Source: Phormidium tenue FACHB-886
GTDB lineage: Bacteria; Cyanobacteriota; Cyanobacteriia; Elainellales; Elainellaceae
Direction: 5' to 3'
NCBI RefSeq assembly: GCF_014764505.1
Contig: NZ_JACXWX010000005.1
Location: forward strand, 186,001 to 250,000
Length of the DNA stretch: 64,000 bases
The position numbers were made by a program, and so were the translations under genes. Below, in pieces: positions 58,960 through 64,000 of the stretch. Numbering within the stretch: position 1 is the stretch's first letter; the number at the start of each line of letters is the position of its first letter. The notes beneath the pieces were generated by a model, which was given only the letters and a program-made list of their open reading frames with translations, ran no database searches and was not told where the DNA came from.

Positions 58960-61419
58960 TCATTGGAATCGTGGCAGAAGTGATACGGGTAGCAGCAGTG
59001 TTTCCTCAATCTCTTGGCGAACTTCATGGCTCACATAGCAATCGCTGTTGAGACAATTGACCAGCAGCAGATTCGCGTCGTAGTACTGTTTCAATACTTG
59101 TTTTTGATCGTTGCTAAACTGCCAATCATGACCAATGTTGCGATGTTCAATCATCACAGTTCTTAATTGCTCAGTCCAGCTTTGACTATTTGCTTGCCAC
59201 CACTTCTTCAAATTGTCCAAGCTCTCAAAGTCTGCACTCTTAAAGTCTGCATTTGATAGCCGATTCCTAAGCTGTTGCAGTGCTAGGTGCAATTTACGGG
59301 CGCGGTCGAGGTCGAGGTCGAGGTCACGGTCGCGGTCGCGGTCGAGGTCGAGGTCGTGGGCGAGGTCGTGGGCGAGGTCGAGAGCGCGGTCGAGGTCGAG
59401 GTCGTGGGCGAGGTCGAGGGCGCGGGCGAGGTCGCGGACGAGGGCGCGGTTGAGGTTGAGGGCGCGGACGAGGGCGCGGTCGCGGTCGCGGTTGAGGTCG
59501 AGGTCGAGGTCGCGGACGAGGGCGCGGTTGAGGTTGAGGGCGCGGGCGCGGTCGCGGTCGCGGTCGCGGGCGCGGGCGAGGGCGCGACCGCGGTCGAGGT
59601 CGAGGTCGAGGGCGCGGGCGAGGGCGCGACCGCGCTCAAGGTAGAAGGCTCGAATAGCAGCAGGTTTATAGGGTGCTCCTACAGAAAGAGACTTTTCATT
59701 CACCCAAGATAGGAAGCGCTGAAGCTTCTCATCTCGGCTTACCAAGCTATCGATCTGCTGTTTCATCAGCTGCAATAAATCATCTGCACTCTCCAGCATC
59801 CCCACGCTCAGCAAGAACACTTCTCTCCAGCGCTGTTCAGTCACATGACTTGCTAGTTGTTGCAGTAGTTCATCGCTCCGTCTTTCTTTAATCCGTCTGG
59901 CAGCAAAGTACTCCTGGAACGTGAGATGCGAAAAGGAGTAGATACCCCGCGCTCGTTCGACCAGTAGCCCATGCTGTGCCTCAATCGACTTGAGGATGAC
60001 TTCACTGTCTTGTTCTATTTCCTCTCGATTAACATTGACGCGGGATAGGTTGCGAATATAGCGAGCAATCTGCTGCTCAACCGCTGTTTGTTTAAAGAAG
60101 TAATTCCCCTGTTCAAAGGTTTCCAGTGCAATCTGACTTAGCAAATCTTCCTTGCGCTGCAGCGACAGCTTCTTGTAGACTTGGTCGCGCTCGATGTTGC
60201 GTTTGATGTCCCACTTTTTGAGCAATACATCCAACCCCTCTTTGTATAGCTCAGCGCGATTGACCGGGAAACTGCCGGATTCCTCAAACACAATACAAAG
60301 CAGCGTTAGCAACAACGGATTGGTGGCTAGCTCCCGGATGCGCGATTCTTCTTTTATCTTCTGCATGAATCGCTCTGCCTTCACCAGGTCATCTTTAGCT
60401 AAAAACCATTTGTTAGCAAAGCTCTTAATTTGTTCATTATCGAAGTCGGCAATTTCAACTTCAGTAAACTGTTCAAAAGTGTATTCTCGGGCTGCAATGC
60501 GACAAGTCATTACAACCTGGTTGCTATCAAACTTGTCAGTGAAGTCTCGAATTTCTTGCAATACACGAGAGCTATCGGCTTCCTTGACCTCGTCTAAGCC
60601 ATCCAACAATACAAGCAGGCGTCCTGCCTTCAGGAGCTGCTCAACAGAGGTTTCGGTCCAGTTCAGAAAAGCCTGAATCAAGCCTGCTTTCATCTTCAAA
60701 TTAGAGGTCAAGCCATAGCTACTGAAAAGTTGATGCAAATAGTTCAATAGACTCGGCTGATCAACGGCTTCTGCAAAGTCTTTGAGCGTCACAAATACTG
60801 GAATCCGTTCTGCTTGGAATGCCCCACCAATGCATTGAATCGCCAAATACTTGAGGAATGTCGTCTTTCCAGCTCCCGGTTTACCCAAGATCATTAGCTT
60901 AGAGTGTTGTTCAACAGCGTCTAATCCTGGAGTTCGAGTTTCACGTATGTTGCTCAAGCCAAAGCGCTCGAAGTCATCCACAGGAGCATCTTTGAGTAAT
61001 TGATCGATTCCTAATCGTCTGCGTCCAGCAATCTTCTCTAAAAGGTTGACGTGGGTGTAGATGTCATCTAGTCCAATAGGGTGGCTCATATCCAACACCC
61101 GCATCGTGCCACACCGCTTTTGTATTTTGTCTCGGATGGCTTCGCGCACTTGCTGCACTAACTCGTCGATGCTGGTCGGTAAATCTGCTTGCTGCACTCC
61201 AGCTTCCGGTTCAGCAATCTCGCCCCACTCTAGCCCCAGCTCCGTGCAGATCGCTTGAAAGAGTGACTTCTCAACCGCTCGTCTAGCGAAGAAGTTGCCC
61301 ACCACCTGACGGGTACAGCGTGCACCGCCTGCCAAGTAATCTTGGGTCCATCCCTTGCGCTTAAAGGCAAGATTCGCCTGTTCCAATCCTGTGATCGACG
61401 CCCGGAGTGATCTTGTCAT
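58960..61419 (-). CDS. NACHT NTPase, NLR-like candidate defence protein
   Basis: 819 residues from ATG 61419 (830 from an ATG at 61452). N-terminal HTH-like domain (RKGWTQDYLAGGARCTRQVVGNFFARRAVE), then NACHT: Walker A ILGKPGAGKTTFLKYLA near 190 (long numbering), Walker B LLVLLDGLDEV, sensor VVMTCRIAAREY, and the NACHT-associated LTFQEYFAARRI. The C-terminal part has about 115 residues in which Arg or Leu alternates with Ala/Asp/Asn, then a helical end domain (IGHDWQFSNDQKQVLKQYYDANLLLVNCLN). By family knowledge such proteins act in anti-phage defence, the C-terminus sensing and the N-terminus acting as effector. The repeat type resembles the helical C-terminal domain of cyanobacterial NACHT proteins, as I recall it. 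Confidence 0.88.
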   Translation of the reverse strand: MTRSLRASITGLEQANLAFKRKGWTQDYLAGGARCTRQVVGNFFARRAVEKSLFQAICTELGLEWGEIAEPEAGVQQADLPTSIDELVQQVREAIRDKIQKRCGTMRVLDMSHPIGLDDIYTHVNLLEKIAGRRRLGIDQLLKDAPVDDFERFGLSNIRETRTPGLDAVEQHSKLMILGKPGAGKTTFLKYLAIQCIGGAFQAERIPVFVTLKDFAEAVDQPSLLNYLHQLFSSYGLTSNLKMKAGLIQAFLNWTETSVEQLLKAGRLLVLLDGLDEVKEADSSRVLQEIRDFTDKFDSNQVVMTCRIAAREYTFEQFTEVEIADFDNEQIKSFANKWFLAKDDLVKAERFMQKIKEESRIRELATNPLLLTLLCIVFEESGSFPVNRAELYKEGLDVLLKKWDIKRNIERDQVYKKLSLQRKEDLLSQIALETFEQGNYFFKQTAVEQQIARYIRNLSRVNVNREEIEQDSEVILKSIEAQHGLLVERARGIYSFSHLTFQEYFAARRIKERRSDELLQQLASHVTEQRWREVFLLSVGMLESADDLLQLMKQQIDSLVSRDEKLQRFLSWVNEKSLSVGAPYKPAAIRAFYLERGRALARALDLDLDRGRALARARDRDRDRARALNLNRALVRDLDLDLNRDRDRALVRALNLNRALVRDLARALDLAHDLDLDRALDLAHDLAHDLDLDRDRDRDLDLDLDRARKLHLALQQLRNRLSNADFKSADFESLDNLKKWWQANSQSWTEQLRTVMIEHRNIGHDWQFSNDQKQVLKQYYDANLLLVNCLNSDCYVSHEVRQEIEETLLLPVSLLPRFQ
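59293..59640. repeat. Hexamer-based tandem repeat in the NACHT gene
   Basis: About 345 bp built almost entirely of 6-bp units such as GAGGTC, GCGGTC, GGGCGC and GTGGGC, with no stop codon in several frames on both strands. On the coding strand each unit encodes a dipeptide (D-L, D-R, A-L, N-R). Length is in multiples of three, so slippage by whole units keeps the frame. Confidence 0.85.
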
Positions 61420-61535
61420 ATGCTTACCAGAACATTTACATAAGTCTGACATAACCCCAACGCCTTACCCTAACCCAGCTTCGGCGATTCTCAAAGATGC
61501 TGAAAGAGTCCACTTAACGAACTCGGTATAAGGCA

Positions 61536-61742
61536 ATGTCAATTTCTACTCAGCCTCAATCTACTCCACTGCTCGGTCCAGTTCAAACCCCCCAAATTGC
61601 TCAGAGCCAGCCTGCTGCGGGGGTTTCCTGTCTACCTGCCCCTACTCCTTCCCTTCAGGGAGACTTAATCACATTTTTAATTCTTGTCGCGGCGACTGTT
61701 TTGGCAAAGGTGTTGATGGGGCAATCTCCTGCATCAAAGTAG
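61536..61742 (+). CDS. Small membrane protein
   Basis: 68 residues. A Pro/Gln/Ser-rich lead followed by one membrane span (LITFLILVAATVLAKVLM, about 44-61) and a short tail. It is followed by a strong terminator, which supports real transcription. Function unknown; it is divergent from the NACHT gene and may share a promoter region with it. Confidence 0.55.
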   Translation: MSISTQPQSTPLLGPVQTPQIAQSQPAAGVSCLPAPTPSLQGDLITFLILVAATVLAKVLMGQSPASK

Positions 61743-61759
61743 ACTCTGGCAGATTAGGG

Positions 61760-61804
61760 GCGATCGTCTGTGTTTTGAAGAGCAGAGACGATCGCTGCTT
61801 TTTT
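61760..61804 (+). terminator. Intrinsic terminator
   Basis: Perfect 10-bp arms GCGATCGTCT (61760-61769) and AGACGATCGC (61786-61795), followed by TGCTTTTTT. Arms contain GCGATCG. It ends the small membrane-protein transcript. Confidence 0.75.
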
Positions 61805-61809
61805 CACAT

Positions 61810-61824
61810 CCGAAACGGTTTCGG
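61810..61824. repeat. Dispersed palindrome copy 4
   Basis: CCGAAACGGTTTCGG, intergenic, 5 bp after the terminator U-tract. Flanks ATCC...TTTTGGC are identical to copy 1. Confidence 0.7.
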
Positions 61825-62000
61825 TTTTGGCTTGGTACTTCCTCTCGTCAAAACACGCTTAAATCCTGGAGCTTGAGAAAGTCGCGCGGTGTTAATTTCA
61901 AGCCCAGTGTTAAACCCTCAAAAGCTTGTGCCTTAGTAGTTTCAGGTTCTAAAGCTTAAATCCGTCCAGTGTTAAAATTCTGCAGGATTTCAAGCCAACA
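61825..62000. other. Gene-poor stretch with short repeats
   Basis: No gene. CAGTGTTAAA occurs twice (near 61910 and 61968) and ATTTCAAGCC recurs at about 61899, 61988 and 62064 (the last inside the next gene end). Meaning unknown. Confidence 0.4.
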
Positions 62001-62035
62001 AAAAACCGCCGACTGCATATAGATCGGCGGTTTTT
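62001..62035. terminator. Bidirectional intrinsic terminator
   Basis: AAAAACCGCCGA (62001-62012) and TCGGCGGTTTTT (62024-62035) form a 12-bp stem with an 11-nt loop and U-tracts in both directions. It lies just after the stop of the leftward 150-residue gene. Confidence 0.85.
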
Positions 62036-62050
62036 GTTGTTGAGTTTTTG

Positions 62051-62503
62051 CTAGCACGCCATTATTTCAAGCCAACGAACATCGTAGACTTTGTGAACGC
62101 AGAAGCCTGGTATGCGCCGGTAGAGATCTGAGAGTCCAACAGATGCGCCTCTATTCGACAGGGCGATCGGCGCATCTCGCCCCACTACCTTTCCCGACGC
62201 ATCCAAAAACTCAATTGCTTTGACAATGCCCGCTTGAAAATCCGAGCTGGATGCTAAGGTGCAAACTTCATCTCGGCTTAGCTCACGGTAGCGGTTTTCG
62301 TCCTCAGCTCGAATCTGAGCGACTGCTGCTAAAAAAGTAAATTGCTCAAAGGTCATCAAGCGCGATCGGTGTGGCACGTTTGCCCATGTCCGCCAGTTCC
62401 CCCATGCGTCATTAGAGATCGCCTTCCCATAGATGACACTGCAGCAGGACCGGACAACTGAAGCTGGAAACTCGCGCTGTTTCAACTCAATCGTCATCGT
62501 CAT
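62051..62503 (-). CDS. Unknown element protein
   Basis: 150 residues. ISNDAWGNWRTWANVPHRSRLMTFEQFTFLAAVAQIRAEDENRYRELSRDEVCTLA is helical with a basic patch; the C-terminal DLYRRIPGFCVHKVYDVRWLEI is beta-rich. I do not recognise it. It overlaps the RHH gene above by 17 bp and ends at a strong terminator. Confidence 0.6.
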   Translation of the reverse strand: MTMTIELKQREFPASVVRSCCSVIYGKAISNDAWGNWRTWANVPHRSRLMTFEQFTFLAAVAQIRAEDENRYRELSRDEVCTLASSSDFQAGIVKAIEFLDASGKVVGRDAPIALSNRGASVGLSDLYRRIPGFCVHKVYDVRWLEIMAC

Positions 62504-62729
62504 CGGCTCCCTCCTCTTTGTCCACCTCAGCTCGAATTCTGCTTAGTTTGTCAATGTAGCCACTTGCTATCGCCCGATATAACCCTTCGGCTATCTGCTC
62601 CTGCACCCACTGCGACACTGTAATTCCTCTGGCTTGGCAGATCCGGGTAATCGCCAGATGATCGGCATCTCCTACAGTGGCGGTTATCTTTTTCCCTTGA
62701 GGCGATCGAGGCATTGACTTCTTGCTCAT
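62487..62729 (-). CDS. Ribbon-helix-helix-like protein with acidic tail
   Basis: 80 residues from ATG 62729. GKKITATVGDADHLAITRICQARGITVSQWVQEQIAEGLYRAIASGYID has the RHH order (basic strand KKITATV, then two helices around ARGITVSQWVQEQI), followed by an acidic DDDDD tail. Its gene faces the phased CTAAG array at 62797-62852, its probable binding site. Regulators of this size control plasmid copy, partition or transfer. Confidence 0.65.
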   Translation of the reverse strand: MSKKSMPRSPQGKKITATVGDADHLAITRICQARGITVSQWVQEQIAEGLYRAIASGYIDKLSRIRAEVDKEEGADDDDD

Positions 62730-62872
62730 GGCTACTCTTCCGATTCTCTCATCTCTCAAATTTACTCCTAGTTTCTATTCAGCTACTACTAATAGTCTAA
62801 GAAAAGCCTAAGAAGTTGCTAAGTAGAAAATTCTAAGATAGATTCTACTTAGTCACCATATAGGGATTTGGC
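62730..62872. promoter_or_regulatory. Divergent promoter with phased CTAAG repeats
   Basis: CTAAG occurs at 62797-62801, 62808-62812, 62819-62823 and 62833-62837, the first three exactly 11 bp apart, with an inverted copy CTTAG at 62848-62852. Such helically phased short repeats are typical of RHH-protein operators or partition sites. Confidence 0.6.
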
Positions 62873-63292
62873 ATGAAAGAAACCAACCAAAGCGGGGCAA
62901 TTGCACCTACAAGCACCAGCAAACCTGCACGCCGCAAGCGTGGTGAAGTAACAGCGCCAAAAGCTGACGAACAAGTAGCACGCGAGCGAGAAGCTGCTAA
63001 TGCGGCTGAACACCCAATCACTCAACGGTTTCAACAAACAGAGCAGACTGTGACAGGACTGCTCAACGCCCGCGACGCTTATGTAGACGATCGAATTCGC
63101 AGCGTCGGGCAAGCATTTGAAACGATGGAAAGCGACGTTCTATTAGGCGTTGCAGACTATCTAAACGAAGGGCGTCAGGCTAGGGAGGCGTTAGGGAATG
63201 CCCCGTTTCAATGCCTCGTGGACAAGTTTGTTTCATTCAGCAATTCAGCTGCACCAGCAGAAGCTGAAGGCGCAAGAGCTGAAGGACAGTAA
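62873..63292 (+). CDS. Unknown element protein
   Basis: 139 residues. A basic Ser/Thr/Lys-rich N-terminus (ARRKRGEVTAPKADEQ), then helices (ITQRFQQTEQTVTGLLNARDAYVDDRIRSVGQAFETMESDVLLGVADYL) and an Ala/Glu tail. No family recognised. It overlaps the next gene by 95 bp. Confidence 0.6.
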   Translation: MKETNQSGAIAPTSTSKPARRKRGEVTAPKADEQVAREREAANAAEHPITQRFQQTEQTVTGLLNARDAYVDDRIRSVGQAFETMESDVLLGVADYLNEGRQAREALGNAPFQCLVDKFVSFSNSAAPAEAEGARAEGQ

Positions 63293-63422
63293 GCAAGTAT
63301 TGACGATCGTTGGCATTGCGATCGGTGTTGTAGTTGGGATTTTAGGAATTAGCGCAGCGGTACAGGGCTATCAAGATGCAACCAAACCAGCCTATATACG
63401 ACTTCTGGAGCGAACCGACTGA
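63198..63422 (+). CDS. Small membrane protein overlapping its neighbours
   Basis: 74 residues with one membrane span (VLTIVGIAIGVVVGILGISAAV, about 34-55) and a basic helix before it (LHQQKLKAQELKDSKQ). GGAGG near 63184 lies about 9 nt before the ATG at 63198. It overlaps the upstream gene by 95 bp and the downstream gene by about 47 bp, an unusually dense arrangement. Confidence 0.6.
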   Translation: MPRFNASWTSLFHSAIQLHQQKLKAQELKDSKQVLTIVGIAIGVVVGILGISAAVQGYQDATKPAYIRLLERTD

Positions 63423-64000
63423 TACGCAAAACGGGTATCAGGTGCCACCTAATGTGGTCATGAATCCGCCGCAGGGTGCGATCGTTCCGCCCAGTCCTGC
63501 AGCTGCGCCTGCACCTCGCCTTGAGGTTCAGCCTCGGCTAATGCCGCCAATTAATCCCACACTGCAGCAAACACGCGATCGCTTGGCAGGGCTGAAGCCT
63601 GCACCTGTTCGCCCCTGGTGGTTCCCGTTGGCGATGATTGGCGCTCCTTCTGTCGCCTTTATGGTCGTTGGCGTAACTGCTGTAATTGCCAGTTCAGGGC
63701 AAAACGCGCTAGTGCGATCGGCGCTGGAGGCAAACAGCGCCGTGACGATGGAAGGAATGAGAAACCGCACAGACTTTAGCCCAGTGTGTGTGATCTCTTG
63801 CTTCGGTATGGATATGGGTGCAGCTGCACAAGCCGCTACGCAAGCTCAACCCGTTCAGCCGATCGCCCCTAAATATGCAACCGCTGTGGCGATCGACGGC
63901 GTAGGGCTGAATGTATGGAATGGTGAGCGAGTAGTGAACACGATTCCCGCAGGCGACAAGCTGAAGGTAATACAGGTTTCTGGCGAGTGGACGCTGGTGG
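63376..64000 (+). CDS. Membrane protein with SH3b-like domain, 3' truncated by window
   Basis: Open from ATG 63376 to the window edge (208 codons seen). A Pro/Ala/Gln-rich N-terminus, a membrane span around residues 85-108 (WWFPLAMIGAPSVAFMVVGVTAVIA), a Cys-containing stretch (SPVCVISCFGMDMG), and at the edge GLNVWNGERVVNTIPAGDKLKVIQVSGEW, which looks like the start of an SH3b domain. The start is uncertain because it overlaps the previous gene. Probably a surface or secretion-associated protein; a transfer role is possible but not shown. Confidence 0.55.
   Translation, partial: MQPNQPIYDFWSEPTDTQNGYQVPPNVVMNPPQGAIVPPSPAAAPAPRLEVQPRLMPPINPTLQQTRDRLAGLKPAPVRPWWFPLAMIGAPSVAFMVVGVTAVIASSGQNALVRSALEANSAVTMEGMRNRTDFSPVCVISCFGMDMGAAAQAATQAQPVQPIAPKYATAVAIDGVGLNVWNGERVVNTIPAGDKLKVIQVSGEWTLV

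Noticed and set aside
59213-59712. Long Arg/Ser-rich and Val/Glu-rich plus-strand reading frames over the NACHT repeat
   Set aside because: They exist only because the hexamer repeat has no stop codons in other frames; the NACHT frame extends far beyond the repeat on both sides and carries real motifs.
45481-64000. Second copy of the tRNA-Arg 3' end (attR)
   Set aside because: I looked for a repeat of the T-arm and acceptor sequence and saw none in the window, so no right boundary is claimed.

Overview
The window is cyanobacterial chromosome followed by part of an integrated mobile element. Cyanobacterial origin is supported by the very frequent HIP1 octamer GCGATCGC, the response regulator RpaB (Ycf27), a plant-type [2Fe-2S] ferredoxin, a pilMNO operon, and several small protein families that I know only from cyanobacteria. 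Gene content and amino-acid style fit a filamentous, Leptolyngbya-like organism, but I cannot name the species.

1-16.9 kb is a co-directional surface-glycan locus. kdsA (truncated by the window edge) and kdsC make Kdo. They are followed by a run of glycosyltransferases (GT8-like, GT2-like, many GT-B/GT4), an O-antigen ligase/polymerase-like membrane protein, and a tandem pair of paralogous GT-B-like proteins joined by an ATGA overlap.

17-45 kb is ordinary chromosome. It carries a membrane Ser/Thr kinase convergent with a secreted WD40 protein, a cell-wall hydrolase whose amidase half has lost its catalytic residues, a gluconokinase-type FGGY kinase, a PHP phosphoesterase, Trm1, the lipid cluster plsX-fabH-fabD-plsC, rpaB, radA, an orphan sugar-binding lipoprotein, pilMNO ending in a 19-bp hairpin with no pilQ after it, ferredoxin, an animal-type alpha-amylase coupled to a small secreted protein, and several conserved cyanobacterial proteins.

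At 45.40 kb lies tRNA-Arg(UCU), and 130 bp after it a tyrosine integrase. From there to the right edge the content is that of an integrative or phage-like element whose far end is not visible. A leftward operon of about 19 tightly overlapping genes (57.04 to 47.23 kb) starts at a divergent control region opposite an XRE-type repressor. It encodes small DNA-binding proteins, a GTG-started winged-helix replication initiator with palindromic iterons and an AT-rich stretch inside its own coding sequence (the layout of lambda O and its origin), a G39P/lambda-P-like candidate helicase loader directly after it, an ASCH-like protein, a large DUF3102-type protein and a string of small zinc-ribbon and phage-type proteins. 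Five successive junctions in this string are the same HIP1-bearing sequence GGCGATCGCC(C)ATG. Further right are a NACHT NTPase (probable anti-phage NLR-like protein) with a long, nearly pure dipeptide repeat, small regulators, a ribbon-helix-helix gene facing a phased repeat array, and membrane proteins that run off the window.

The most interesting part is the element: a lambda O/P-like replicon and an NLR-like defence gene in a tRNA-integrated cyanobacterial element, with its own dispersed palindrome CCGAAACGGTTTCGG. I saw no phage structural genes, but the right end is cut off.
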